From Phycisphaerales bacterium (GTDB lineage: Bacteria > Planctomycetota > Phycisphaerae > Sedimentisphaerales > Anaerobacaceae): DNA of 57,208 nt. The translations under genes and the position numbers were made by a program. The stretch spans positions 1,965,672 through 2,022,879 of the forward strand of contig CP070806.1 of the NCBI GenBank assembly GCA_020343675.1. The letters are read 5' to 3'. Below are positions 1 to 8,854 of this stretch, one piece after another; position 1 is the stretch's first letter; every line of letters starts with the position of its first letter. The notes under the pieces are model-generated. The model made no database searches, had not been told where the DNA came from, and saw only the letters and a list, made by a program, of their open reading frames with translations.

Positions 1-1
1 A

Positions 2-1162
2 AACCATGAACTGGATGACAGCAAGCTGGCCCCCGTGAAGGAAGGGACTGATTTCTATGTCACAACCGCCATTGCAGATTATGCCCTGGACTCTCTCAAG
101 GAGCATGAACAGAAGCATCGGGACGAGCCTTTCTATTGTTATCTTGCCTTCACGTCGCCCCATTTCCCGCTGCATGCGCTACAGGACGATATCGCCCGGT
201 ACCGCGACCGCTACATCGAAGGATGGGACGTGATACGCAGGAGGAGATGGAAGTGGCTTCGCGACAGAGGCCTGGTCAACTGCGACCTGCCGCCGCTCGA
301 TAACGACGTCATTCCGAGTTGGAACTTCTCCAAAGAGAAGCTGCGTGAGATGATCGGGCCCGGCGAGGCAGACCGGGCCGTACCCTGGGCCACTCTGACG
401 GAGGAGCAGAAGAGATTTCAGGCAACTAAAATGGCGATTCACGCCGCTATGATCGACCGCATGGATCGCGGGATCGGGCTTGTGCTCGATCAGGTCAAGA
501 AAATGGGCGCTTTCGAGAACACCGTGGTCTTTTTTGTTTCGGACAACGGCGCCAGCGCCGAACAGATTATCCGAGGCGACATGCATGACCCCTCGGCAGC
601 TCCCGGCTCGGCCCGCTCATACCTGTGCCTTGGACCGGGATGGTCCAGCGCCGCCAACTCGCCCTTCCGCCTGCACAAGTCCTGGGTCCACGAGGGAGGC
701 GCCTCCTCGCCGTTGATCGTTCACTGGCCGGCGGGAGTCGCGGCCCGAGGCGAGCTGCGCCACGATCCATGCCATTTCATCGATATCATGCCGACCGTGC
801 TTGAGCTGGCGGGCGGGGCGGACTTTTCCTCGCAGTGGAACGGCGAGGTTGCGCCGCCGCTTCCGGGCGCCAGTCTCACCCCGGCGTTCACCAAAGACGG
901 CGCCGTCGCGCACGAATTCATCTACTTTCACCACTTGAGCAATCGGGCCATTCGAGTCGGAGACTGGAAGCTCGTGGCCAAAGGTGAAGACGGCCCGTGG
1001 GAACTTTACGATCTGAAGACCGACCGCTGCGAATCAAAGGACCTGGCCGATAAGTATCCGGACAAGGTCCGCGCGATGTCAACACTGTGGCAGAAGTGCG
1101 AAGACCGGTTCAGGGCCCAGGCGGGGCCGCCCCCACCCCGAAAATCAAAGACCAGAACTTAA
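2..1162 (+). CDS. Sulfatase (alkaline-phosphatase superfamily), 5'-truncated by window edge
   Basis: The frame is open from the first bases of the window, so this is the C-terminal ~385 residues of a sulfatase whose start and CxPxR formylglycine site lie outside. Visible family marks are the metal-binding stretch FFVSDNGAS, the segment HKSWVHEGG followed by PLIVHWPAG, DIMPTVLELAG, and the usual closing block with GDWKLV and WELYDLKTD. Family members hydrolyse sulfate esters of polysaccharides or aryl substrates and are usually exported in Planctomycetota. It ends in a Pro/Lys-rich tail. The converging oxidoreductase gene stops 3 bases after its stop codon. The substrate cannot be told from this half. 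A phosphodiesterase of the same fold is less likely given the sulfatase-type C-terminal block. Confidence 0.9.
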   Translation, partial: NHELDDSKLAPVKEGTDFYVTTAIADYALDSLKEHEQKHRDEPFYCYLAFTSPHFPLHALQDDIARYRDRYIEGWDVIRRRRWKWLRDRGLVNCDLPPLDNDVIPSWNFSKEKLREMIGPGEADRAVPWATLTEEQKRFQATKMAIHAAMIDRMDRGIGLVLDQVKKMGAFENTVVFFVSDNGASAEQIIRGDMHDPSAAPGSARSYLCLGPGWSSAANSPFRLHKSWVHEGGASSPLIVHWPAGVAARGELRHDPCHFIDIMPTVLELAGGADFSSQWNGEVAPPLPGASLTPAFTKDGAVAHEFIYFHHLSNRAIRVGDWKLVAKGEDGPWELYDLKTDRCESKDLADKYPDKVRAMSTLWQKCEDRFRAQAGPPPPRKSKTRT

Positions 1163-1165
1163 GAA

Positions 1166-2338
1166 TCACAATTGCGGAATCTCAAGCGTCTCGCCGTCCT
1201 TCAGCGCTGACCGATGCGCGACAATGCCCGGCACTGTCATCGCCAGAGCTTCATAGACGTTCACCAGCGGCTCGCGATCCTGCAAGATTGACGTGATGAA
1301 CTCATTGGTCAATTGCCCGTGCGAACCGCCATGTCCCCCGGCCGGTACGCCGGGCGGAAGCGGCGGACGGGTCGTGTCGGGAAGATCTTTGGCCACACCG
1401 TGATATTCGGTGCCGTCCATCCAGCCTTTCTCGCCGAAGACCCGACCTCTCTCGGCGACGAGCTTGTTGATGCCCTTGCACATGAGCATTCGAGACGAAC
1501 CGCCCTCGCTGGTCTTGAACAAAGCAACCTCGTCCGTGAACGGGTTGTTGTACTTGTTGGCGCCGGGTGCGTAAGACGGGATACCTGCATTGAAGCCCAC
1601 ACATGATACCGAGGTGAATCGCTTGCCGGTGACGCCCACGTAGTAGGCTGTCGAGTGCGTGGGGTACCACAGCGGCGGCAGGCCGATTCGCCAGCCTTTG
1701 AACGAGCCGATCTGTCTTGAGTGGTAGTGGTAGTACTCGCCCTCGGAATATATGAGCCGCCCGAATCCGCCGGCTTGATAAACCTGGCGCATGGCGTAGC
1801 AGTCGGGCCGGAAGCAGCTCGTCTCGGCCATCATGTACTTCAGGCCGGTCTTCCGCACGGTCTCCAGAAGTTTCTCGGCCTCTTCGACGGACCCGAAGAC
1901 GGCCGGCACGGCGGTCATCACGTGCTTGCCATGTTTGAGAACCTCCATACAGTGTCTTGCGTGGCTGGGCGCATCGGTCGCGACGAACACCGCCTCAATC
2001 TTCGGGTCCTGTATCAGGACCTCCAGCGATTCGTATGACTTCTCGCACCGGCAGGCCTTCATCAGCCCCTCGCGCCGGTCGGCAATCAGGTCGCTGACGG
2101 CTGCGACTTCGACATTGGGGTGGTCCTGAAAGCCGAACGCTGCCCCGAACCGGCAAACGCCGTAGCCGACGATTCCAACGCGCACTTTTCGGTCGGAGAC
2201 CGGCTCCCAGGCTTTGCCTGCTTCTTTCGCCCGGGCGCCGGCCGCCCGCGCGGAGAGCCCGCCGGCCATGAATGTTCCCAGCGAGAGCTGCCCAAGCTTG
2301 CCGAGGAAATCCCGGCGGTAAATGGAGTTGTCTGACAT
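1166..2338 (-). CDS. TAT-exported Gfo/Idh/MocA family oxidoreductase
   Basis: The 390-residue protein begins with a twin-arginine signal (YRRDFLGKLGQLSLG, then an Ala-rich stretch). A Rossmann motif follows (VRVGIVGYGVCRFG, residues ~52-65), with a second strand ending in VSDL, as in NAD(P)-dependent sugar dehydrogenases and oxidoreductases. The C-terminal half has the family's alpha/beta dimerisation domain. The Rossmann fold and export signal are seen; NAD(P) binding is family knowledge; a periplasmic sugar-type substrate is inference. The start is fixed by AAGGAGG 8 bases upstream of the ATG. A 13-bp direct repeat lies just upstream. It is the last gene of a minus-strand run starting at 5855 and may be transcribed with it. 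Confidence 0.88.
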   Translation of the reverse strand: MSDNSIYRRDFLGKLGQLSLGTFMAGGLSARAAGARAKEAGKAWEPVSDRKVRVGIVGYGVCRFGAAFGFQDHPNVEVAAVSDLIADRREGLMKACRCEKSYESLEVLIQDPKIEAVFVATDAPSHARHCMEVLKHGKHVMTAVPAVFGSVEEAEKLLETVRKTGLKYMMAETSCFRPDCYAMRQVYQAGGFGRLIYSEGEYYHYHSRQIGSFKGWRIGLPPLWYPTHSTAYYVGVTGKRFTSVSCVGFNAGIPSYAPGANKYNNPFTDEVALFKTSEGGSSRMLMCKGINKLVAERGRVFGEKGWMDGTEYHGVAKDLPDTTRPPLPPGVPAGGHGGSHGQLTNEFITSILQDREPLVNVYEALAMTVPGIVAHRSALKDGETLEIPQL

Positions 2339-2355
2339 AAGCTGACCTCCTTATA

Positions 2356-2382
2356 TTCGTATATTGCACTTCGTATGTTGCA
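2356..2382. repeat. Pair of 13-bp direct repeats upstream of oxidoreductase gene
   Basis: TTCGTATATTGCA at 2356-2368 and TTCGTATGTTGCA at 2370-2382 differ at one base and are set 14 bp apart. They lie 18-44 bp upstream of the start codon of the minus-strand oxidoreductase. They could be a tandem operator; nothing in the sequence names the regulator. Confidence 0.4.
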
Positions 2383-2484
2383 TATCGGCCAACGATGGAC
2401 AAGCGACGGACAAGACATAAAACACAATAGCATCCGGTCTGCCCGCTTGTCGTTGGCTCACGTCCGTTCTCCTTCTTTCGCAAG

Positions 2485-3408
2485 CTATGGCATGGCTTGC
2501 GGATGGTCCTCTCTAACCGCAGGCAGATCCGCAGCTTTTGCATTTGCTTCGACCTGCTCGACGGTTTTGCAGCCGGGGATCACGCACGTCACCGCCGGAT
2601 GTTGCAGGCACCAGGCCAGGGCCCAGTGGGCCATGGATACGCCTTGTGGAACCTCGCTTCTGAATTCTTCGACCTGTTCGATAATCCTGAGCATCTCGTC
2701 CCCGTCCTGCCAGGTGCTTCGGACGTCGCTGTCCGCGAAGGTTGCGCCTTTGCCATACTTGCCGCTCAGGAAGCCGCTGGCTAAAGGGACCCTTGCCAGC
2801 ACACCCAAATCCTGCTGGATGCAGGAGTCGAGAATCCCCTCTTCCGGCTTTCGCTCGATTCGATTATAGACGACCTGAATCGCCTCTGCTCCTATCGCCG
2901 AGGCGTTGTCGGCCTGATGAGTTCCGCTGAGCCTGCTGCTGATGGATATGCCCAGATGCCGGACCTTTCCTGCCTCGACCTGCTTCTGCAGCATTTCCCA
3001 CAAGCTTGGCGTTTGGAACAGCTCGTCCGTTCCGCTGTGAAACTGGTAGAGATCGACGTAGTCGGTTTGCAGGGCCTTCAATGAATCCTCCAGTTGCCTC
3101 TCGACCTGGGCCGGCTCGAACAAGTTCTCCCGGTCGAAGCCGGGCTTGAACCGATGACCGAACTTGGTGGCGATGATCCACTTGTCTCTCCGGCCTTCGA
3201 TGGCCCGGCCGATCAATTTTTCCGAGAGGTGGTCTCCGTAGCATTCGGCCGTGTCAATCAGGTTGATGCCCAGCTCTGCCGCTTTGGCGCACATGGCATC
3301 GACTTGGGCCTGCTCGAATGTCTTGCCCCACTCTCCACCGAGTTGCCACGTCCCGATTCCGATGACGGAAACTCGCAGTTGCGTTTTCCCCAACCGCCTA
3401 TACTTCAT
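2485..3408 (-). CDS. Aldo/keto reductase
   Basis: The 307-residue TIM-barrel oxidoreductase has the complete AKR catalytic tetrad: Asp52 and Tyr57 in LIDTAECYG, Lys82 in ATKFGHR, and His124 in YQFHSG. The N-terminal MKYRRLGKTQLRVSVIGIGT is typical of cytoplasmic AKRs that reduce sugar-derived aldehydes or ketones with NADPH. The late QVVYNRIER and C-terminal VIPGCKTVEQVEAN match the cofactor-binding end of the family. There is no signal peptide. The start ATG has GGGAGCAGGAG upstream. It sits 15 bp after the stop of the upstream ATPase gene on the same strand, which suggests co-transcription. The exact substrate is unknown. Confidence 0.9.
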   Translation of the reverse strand: MKYRRLGKTQLRVSVIGIGTWQLGGEWGKTFEQAQVDAMCAKAAELGINLIDTAECYGDHLSEKLIGRAIEGRRDKWIIATKFGHRFKPGFDRENLFEPAQVERQLEDSLKALQTDYVDLYQFHSGTDELFQTPSLWEMLQKQVEAGKVRHLGISISSRLSGTHQADNASAIGAEAIQVVYNRIERKPEEGILDSCIQQDLGVLARVPLASGFLSGKYGKGATFADSDVRSTWQDGDEMLRIIEQVEEFRSEVPQGVSMAHWALAWCLQHPAVTCVIPGCKTVEQVEANAKAADLPAVREDHPQAMP

Positions 3409-3423
3409 GTCTCCTGCTCCCTT

Positions 3424-4146
3424 TCAAGAACGGTCCGTTAGTTGTGTTCTGCGGGAGGGATGCTGTTTGAGAAATTCTACCACGTTCCGTCGCGTTTGTT
3501 CGATGGTGCGCACGTTTCCCGGCATTGTCTCAAGAAAGTCCCGGCATGCGGCGACGTATTGTGAATCGGCAAGATAGTGCCTGTCGCCCGGCCCGATTCT
3601 CTTTTCTTCGCTTGCACGAAAAGCCAACGTCTGGCCGGATGAGCCGTCTCCGGAATAGACCTCTTCGATCCAGCGATCCATCTTGACATAATCGCCATCT
3701 ATACGCAAAAAAACAAGCAGCTCAAATCGGTTGAAATGATCTGTCGGCACGTCATTGACGCCGCAGATTTGGTCTTTTGCCTGCTCCGGGTCATCCGCGT
3801 GCAGATTTGTGGCAAGCATGTGCCCACATTCAAACAGCCTGCAATACCTCTGCAACGCACCTGCCCAGAGATAGGCAAAATACGCCCCCGATCCGATTTC
3901 GTGACAGACATAACAGACCCAGGGCGGAGCCTTCGCGGCGTTATGCACCGCTTGCGGCGTGGCCGCGATCAACCGAACATCGATAGGCACGAAATTGAGC
4001 AGCGCGCACATGACGGTGGTCTTGCCCGCGCCGCCGGGGACGGACCCGACCATGAACGACGCCCCCGTGCTGATGCGGGCCATCAGGTAGGCCGCCAAAT
4101 CCAGATCGAGCGTCTTCGCTGCGAGCAGGTCAACGATAGACAGCAT
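3424..4146 (-). CDS. Stand-alone P-loop ATPase resembling secretion/pilus ATPases
   Basis: This 240-residue protein has a clear Walker A, GSVPGGAGKTT (residues 34-44). A later segment, HMLATNLHADDPEQA, resembles the His-box of GspE/PilT/VirB11 ATPases, and CYVCHEIG before it could be the Walker B/Glu element. It lacks the N-terminal domain of those ATPases, and no secretion genes are adjacent. I chose the internal ATG at 4146 because GAGGGGG lies just upstream; the longer frame to 4209 has no such site. It lies between a nitroreductase and an aldo/keto reductase on the same strand. The P-loop is certain. The relation to type II/IV secretion ATPases is a motif-level inference, and the role is unknown. 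Confidence 0.6.
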   Translation of the reverse strand: MLSIVDLLAAKTLDLDLAAYLMARISTGASFMVGSVPGGAGKTTVMCALLNFVPIDVRLIAATPQAVHNAAKAPPWVCYVCHEIGSGAYFAYLWAGALQRYCRLFECGHMLATNLHADDPEQAKDQICGVNDVPTDHFNRFELLVFLRIDGDYVKMDRWIEEVYSGDGSSGQTLAFRASEEKRIGPGDRHYLADSQYVAACRDFLETMPGNVRTIEQTRRNVVEFLKQHPSRRTQLTDRS

Positions 4147-4239
4147 CCTTCCCCCTCGCTGATTACAGCGGTCTAATTCCCCACAGTGTCTCACTATGGA
4201 AGCATCCATTTCGCTGTTCCGGCATGCGGGCAGGCTGCA

Positions 4240-4758
4240 TCAGTAGCCGTTGATTCTGATTTTCTTGTCTTTGAGTGCTTCGCGGGATAGCGGCTCTCTG
4301 GTCTCGGCAGGGTATCCGATGGCGATGATTGATTCGACCTTTAGCTGCTTCGGCACGTTCAGTACGTTTTTGATATAGTCCTCGGAAGTCACCTTGTCAT
4401 CATGCATCCGGTTCCTTATCTGTATCCAGCAAGTGCCCAGGCCGATAGACTGGGCGGCCATTTGCACGAGAATCGAGGCAATGGAGCAGTCCTCCACCCA
4501 CACATCGCTTTTGCCGCCGTCGGCGCAGATAACGATGCCCAGCGTCGCGTGCTCCAGGAATTTGGCCCCGTGCGGTTTAGATTGAGAGAGCTTCTTGAGA
4601 ATTGTGGGTTCATCGACGAAGATAAATTCCCAGGGGTCAATGTTCCTCGAAGAGGGCGACCTCAAGACAGCTTCCTTGAGTATCTCGATCTTCTCCGGCT
4701 CAATGCGCCTGTCTGTGTATTTCCTGATGCTCCGTCGGGTTCTGAGCAGCTCGATCAT
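4240..4758 (-). CDS. Nitroreductase family protein
   Basis: The 172-residue protein starts MIELLRTRRSIRKY, the FMN/phosphate-binding opening of the nitroreductase family, followed by SPSSRNIDPWEFIFV and the later SIGLGTCWI and AIGYPAE elements. Members are homodimeric FMN enzymes that reduce nitro groups, quinones or enones with NAD(P)H. The start at 4758 is chosen because AGGAG stands 7 bases upstream; the frame stays open to 5022 but only by overlapping the next gene. Length fits the short nitroreductase type. It is probably co-transcribed with the secreted nucleoside hydrolase upstream. Substrate unknown. Confidence 0.85.
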   Translation of the reverse strand: MIELLRTRRSIRKYTDRRIEPEKIEILKEAVLRSPSSRNIDPWEFIFVDEPTILKKLSQSKPHGAKFLEHATLGIVICADGGKSDVWVEDCSIASILVQMAAQSIGLGTCWIQIRNRMHDDKVTSEDYIKNVLNVPKQLKVESIIAIGYPAETREPLSREALKDKKIRINGY

Positions 4759-4862
4759 CGCTTTCTCCTGTACTGGTCGGGACAATGCTTCTAAGACTAT
4801 TCGCTGCGGCTGCGAATCCTTTCCTGGCCATCTTACCTTCTGGCAGTGGCCCGTCAATGGGG

Positions 4863-5855
4863 CTATTTCTTTGCCCGCTTGTCCAGTTTTGTGAAGAAAT
4901 CTCTGAAGATCGGATCCCTCTGTACGAAGTTGACGGTTCGGATGAGATGCCGCGACTTGTCGAAGCTGAACGTGTAATTGTCCGTGACGATGGGGCTGTG
5001 TACCAGGTCCGAGGGCAGCCATTTGTCATTGATGATCCAGGCGACCGCCGTCATATCCCACAGGACCTTCGACCATCCGAAATGGTCCTTTCGGTATTCC
5101 TTGAAGATATTGAGCAGGTAATCGCCAATCGCTCCCCGGCCCGCTACGTAGCGTTCCATCTCCGGGACGGTTGTTGTGAAGTGAGTGACAACAGGAGTAC
5201 AGGGCAGTTGCACGAATGGGACGCCGCAGTCGAAGATGACGCGCGAAGCGTTCAAGTCCTGCCTGAAATTGAACTCTCTTTGATGTGGCCAGTTGTGCCC
5301 GTTGCCGCCCAGCCATACGACCACGATGTTTCGAATGATGGATGGGTCAATGAGGATAGCATTGCTCACATTCGTGATGGCTCCTACCGCGGCGACGTAA
5401 AGCGGGTCATCCGGACTGCTCTTTCTTGCCCTCGCCACCAGATCCAGGGCCGCCGGGCTTCTTTCGGGATTCTCCACATCCGTCAGATAGCGGGAACTGC
5501 CCTTGAACGCAAAGCCGTCGGGAGATTTGTCGAGCCTGCTGAGGATTCGAAGAATTTCCTCATAGCTCTTTTCCATGCCGTCTGCGGGGCCGCTCGATCT
5601 GTTATTCTTGAACGGTGCGGCGTAAACTGCCTGGACGTCCAGCTCGGGTGAGATCAGCGAATAGACCACGGCAAATTGATCGTCGATCTCGTTGGCCGTA
5701 TCGGTATCGAGCACCATTCGGATGGGCCTGGTGCCCGGGTGCTCCAGCATCTCTATGCGTTGACTTTCCGAAATGGCCGGAAACCGCTGGCCAAATAGAG
5801 ATGACCCTGCAACAAACACATTCAGAAGTAACGCAGCACTCATTAGGTTTTTCAT
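4863..5855 (-). CDS. Secreted inosine/uridine-preferring nucleoside hydrolase family protein
   Basis: The 330-residue protein opens with a signal peptide (MKNLMSAALLLNVFVAGSS) and then shows the calcium-binding signature DTDTANEIDD (residues 50-59) of the IUNH family, which cleaves the N-glycosidic bond of ribonucleosides. Further family elements are AAVGAITNVSNAI and the Asn/Asp-rich EFNFRQDLNASRVIF. The substrate-proximal DxTAV motif appears as WDMTAVAWI near residue 270. Cytoplasmic salvage enzymes lack a signal, so this copy probably works in the periplasm on scavenged nucleosides or ribosides. Related Planctomycetota paralogues may hydrolyse other glycosides. It heads the minus-strand run down to 1166. 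Confidence 0.88.
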   Translation of the reverse strand: MKNLMSAALLLNVFVAGSSLFGQRFPAISESQRIEMLEHPGTRPIRMVLDTDTANEIDDQFAVVYSLISPELDVQAVYAAPFKNNRSSGPADGMEKSYEEILRILSRLDKSPDGFAFKGSSRYLTDVENPERSPAALDLVARARKSSPDDPLYVAAVGAITNVSNAILIDPSIIRNIVVVWLGGNGHNWPHQREFNFRQDLNASRVIFDCGVPFVQLPCTPVVTHFTTTVPEMERYVAGRGAIGDYLLNIFKEYRKDHFGWSKVLWDMTAVAWIINDKWLPSDLVHSPIVTDNYTFSFDKSRHLIRTVNFVQRDPIFRDFFTKLDKRAKK

Positions 5856-5962
5856 CGGTCGGAGCCTTTTTCAGAATCTGGAAATCTACTTCTGCATCCG
5901 CTCAGCGACGCCGCTGAGCCTTGGGTCGATAGTATATCAAATGCGGCCAGAGATACAAGGGC

Positions 5963-5990
5963 TTGAGATTTGGGGCGGAACCGTTATAGT
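5963..5990 (+). promoter_or_regulatory. Sigma70-like promoter for the oxidoreductase at 6056
   Basis: TTGAGA (5963-5968), a 16-bp spacer, and TATAGT (5985-5990) stand 65 bp upstream of the start codon. The match is by eye. Confidence 0.5.
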
Positions 5991-6055
5991 AGGGGAACCT
6001 CAAAGGATATATGGGAATATATAATGGGTACACTTATCGGGAAAGGAGATAATCG

Positions 6056-7522
6056 ATGAGACGAAGAGAATTCCTCAAAGTGTCGTTAGCGGTCGGTTCG
6101 ACATTGTCTTTCTCACCCGGGCGTGTTCTGGGCGCCAATGATGAGATTCGGCTTGGAGTGATCGGAATCGGCTCCTTTGTCAAGATTGGCGGCAAGGGAC
6201 GCGGAGATATCCGGGATTTTCGCAAGATTCCGGGCGTTCGCGTGGCGGCTTTGTGTGATTGCGACCGCAAGCACCTCGACTACGAAGTCAACCGGTTCAG
6301 CACACGCGGCGAGAAGGTCAAGGCGTGTACCGATTTCCGCGAGATTCTGGATGACAAGGGCATCGACGCCGTTTCGATTACGACGCCGAACCATTGGCAC
6401 TCATTGATGACCATTATGGCCTGTCAGGCGGGAAAAGACGTGTTCGTGCAAAAACCTTCCTCGCACAACATTTTCGAAGGGCGCAAGATGGTCGAGGCCA
6501 TGCGCAAGTACAAGCGCGTCGTGCAGGCTGTTCACGGGCCTCGCAACAGCGGGGCCATTGCCGAGTCCCTTGAATACGTCCAGGCAGGCAAGCTGGGCAA
6601 GATCAAATGTATCTATGGGATTAACTACAGGGGCAGAATGAGCATCGGCAAGGTCAACGGTCCTCAGCCCATACCGCCATCCTGCAATTACGACCTCTGG
6701 TGTGGCCCGGCCCCTGTCAAGCCGCTCATGCGCGAGCAGCTCCACTACGACTGGCACTGGGACTGGGACACCGGCGACGGTGACCTGGGCAACATGGGCA
6801 TTCATGCGATGGACGGCTGCCGCTGGGCCCTGCGGAAAAATACCTTACCCAAGCGCGTGATCAGCATTGGAGAACGCCTGGGCTATGACGACGACGGCCA
6901 AACACCCAATACGATGATCACGCTGTTGGACTACGAACCGGCGCCGATCATTTTTGAAGTTCGCGGTCTGCCTCGGAACGAATCGTTGCGGCAGTCCAAT
7001 TGGCTCAAGAACTCGCGACTCACCATGGATTACTTTCGAGGCATAAGAACGGGATTTGTCGTGGACTGTGAAGATGGGTACGTAAAAGACGGTTCAGCGT
7101 TCGACCCTCAGGGCAAGCTCATTACCGAATTTACCCGCGAACAGCCCGACTGCAAACAGAACTTCATCGACGTCGTTCGCAGCCGCAGGACGAACGAGCT
7201 CCGGACGGACGCGCTTGAGGGACATCTCTCCTGTGGACTGGTCCACCTGGCAAACATCTCCTACCGGTTAGGCCGGCACAAACCCAATGACGAAATCCGA
7301 GAGGTGATCCGCGGCGAGGCGGAATTCTCGGAATCATTTGAACGGCTGAATGAGCATCTTGGCGCCAACCGGCTTAATGTGGACCGCAAATCGCTCTGCC
7401 TTGGAGCCGTGCTGAGTATGGATCCGGATAAAGAGAGATTCGTCGGCCCGATGAGCGACGAAGCGAACATGCTGGTTTCACGAAATTACCGGGAACCATT
7501 CGTTGTGCCTGATGTGGTCTGA
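6056..7522 (+). CDS. TAT-exported Gfo/Idh/MocA family oxidoreductase (GH109-like form)
   Basis: The 488-residue protein begins MRRREFLKVSLAVGS, a twin-arginine signal. The Rossmann strand is IRLGVIGIGSFVK (residues 31-43), with CDCDRKH after the second strand. TPNHWH and VQKP (131-134, Lys133) follow; the Lys is the conserved catalytic/ligand residue of the family (usually EKP). The middle holds LHYDWHWDWDTGDGDLGNMGIHAMD, typical of the large planctomycete and Bacteroidota group that includes GH109-like enzymes. It probably oxidises or rearranges a sugar in the periplasm with tightly bound NAD(P). The start is set by GGAAAGGAG 7 bases before the ATG. It converges on the carboxypeptidase gene 36 bp downstream. 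Confidence 0.9.
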   Translation: MRRREFLKVSLAVGSTLSFSPGRVLGANDEIRLGVIGIGSFVKIGGKGRGDIRDFRKIPGVRVAALCDCDRKHLDYEVNRFSTRGEKVKACTDFREILDDKGIDAVSITTPNHWHSLMTIMACQAGKDVFVQKPSSHNIFEGRKMVEAMRKYKRVVQAVHGPRNSGAIAESLEYVQAGKLGKIKCIYGINYRGRMSIGKVNGPQPIPPSCNYDLWCGPAPVKPLMREQLHYDWHWDWDTGDGDLGNMGIHAMDGCRWALRKNTLPKRVISIGERLGYDDDGQTPNTMITLLDYEPAPIIFEVRGLPRNESLRQSNWLKNSRLTMDYFRGIRTGFVVDCEDGYVKDGSAFDPQGKLITEFTREQPDCKQNFIDVVRSRRTNELRTDALEGHLSCGLVHLANISYRLGRHKPNDEIREVIRGEAEFSESFERLNEHLGANRLNVDRKSLCLGAVLSMDPDKERFVGPMSDEANMLVSRNYREPFVVPDVV

Positions 7523-7558
7523 TAGCCGGATCGCAGGCGGACAAAGCGCGATTTAGTA

Positions 7559-8833
7559 TCAGTGCTTGCCGGTCTCAAGATATTGCCGAAGAGCGAGGGC
7601 CACATCGCGGCCGAGAGTACGGGCCGCCTCGGCGGTTACTGTGGCCGTGCCCACGTTGGCATAAGGAATCTCAATCGTTGTTGCCAAACGGATGCCGCTT
7701 TGTTCTGCCGCCCAGCGGCTGCACGATTTGTGTCCTCCATAATTTCTGACGGTGTTCCAGGCCGTCCCAAAGGGCAGGCTGCTTTCGGCCGAGTAGGGTA
7801 AGGGTCCTTGGCGGACGGACTCAAGAATCGTAGAGAATTCCTGCTGCTGCCTCCAAATCTCGGCATCAACGCTGCCCACGATGTAGATGACTTCGTTGTA
7901 TTTACCGCTGATGTGAGGGCAGTGCAAATCAACGGCCGCGTCGAGTTTTCCTTTCGACCACTCTGGAACAAACCGGCGTATCGCCTCGATTGAAGGATAG
8001 ACGCTCTGGCCCTGGTAATCCCGGTTGTGGTCGTGAGGCCTGCGATTCTTGCCCTGGTCCCCCTCTTCGACCCCGTCTTTGTCCACAAAGGGTATAGCGA
8101 GCACTTCGACATTGTTCTGATACCAGCGGCCGAGATCCGTATCGGCCAGGACCGCGTCGAGCAGGCCTTCGAGTGTATAAGAGGCAATCGTCTCACAGGC
8201 GTGATGCCGGGTAGTCAATAAGACGCTGTACTTCGGGTCTGTATTGATCTTGCCCGCGTGAATGCGCTCGACGGTGCGTCCCTTACGAGTGCGGCAGAGT
8301 TCATGGACGGTCAGGTGAGCGCTGTCGACGTATTTGTCAAGAAATTCGTGCAGGTTCGCTTCGAGATAGGGAATCGAAAAACAGAATCGCACATGCTCGG
8401 ACTCGTGCCCGAACGTGTAGGTGAACGAAGAATCCCCGGCCTCGGTGGCGCCGAGCCAGGACCAGGTGTGCCCGCCGTCCGTGCTGAAGGCAGGGCCTCG
8501 TGTGCCGATGGGATTCCTGCCTGTGAACTCGAATTTGACGGTGCGGCCCGGGCCCCCGCGAACCCGAAAGTACCAGTAGAACCAGAAGTCCGATGAGTCA
8601 CGCTGGTCGGGCCGGATAAATACGGTGTTATCTTTGATACCAACCACGATGATGTTGCCCCCCGGAAAGTTGGCATCGACGATCAGATTCCCGGCCTGAC
8701 TTGATGACAGTGCGTTCCGGGTTGAACCCGAAGACCATATGCGATTGCAGCCGGCGAACGGGATGAACAAAATGACCACAATTAAAGCATGGAATGTTCT
8801 GTGTGGCACGTCCATTTCCTCCTGGTTATTCAT
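7559..8833 (-). CDS. Lipoprotein of the M14 zinc carboxypeptidase family
   Basis: The 424-residue protein has a lipoprotein signal ending in FAGC (Cys29). An N-terminal beta domain (~45-165), as seen in cytosolic-carboxypeptidase-like M14 proteins, precedes the catalytic domain. The active site is complete: zinc ligands His211 and Glu214 (HACE) and His304 (DLHCPH), substrate residues Asn270-Arg271 (DHNRDY), and general base Glu388 (TIEIPYA). It should cleave C-terminal residues or peptide side chains at the cell envelope. The start is uncertain: the ATG at 8815 has AGGAGG only two bases away, and the ATG at 8833 has a weak site. It lies 21 bp downstream of the GH28 gene on the same strand and is likely in its operon. 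Confidence 0.87.
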   Translation of the reverse strand: MNNQEEMDVPHRTFHALIVVILFIPFAGCNRIWSSGSTRNALSSSQAGNLIVDANFPGGNIIVVGIKDNTVFIRPDQRDSSDFWFYWYFRVRGGPGRTVKFEFTGRNPIGTRGPAFSTDGGHTWSWLGATEAGDSSFTYTFGHESEHVRFCFSIPYLEANLHEFLDKYVDSAHLTVHELCRTRKGRTVERIHAGKINTDPKYSVLLTTRHHACETIASYTLEGLLDAVLADTDLGRWYQNNVEVLAIPFVDKDGVEEGDQGKNRRPHDHNRDYQGQSVYPSIEAIRRFVPEWSKGKLDAAVDLHCPHISGKYNEVIYIVGSVDAEIWRQQQEFSTILESVRQGPLPYSAESSLPFGTAWNTVRNYGGHKSCSRWAAEQSGIRLATTIEIPYANVGTATVTAEAARTLGRDVALALRQYLETGKH

Positions 8834-8854
8834 CCTGGTGGTGGGGGGCGGCGT

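Noticed and set aside
4759..5022. 88-codon N-terminal extension of the nitroreductase frame
   Set aside because: It overlaps the nucleoside hydrolase coding region, shows no family similarity, and a strong ribosome-binding site marks the internal start at 4758.
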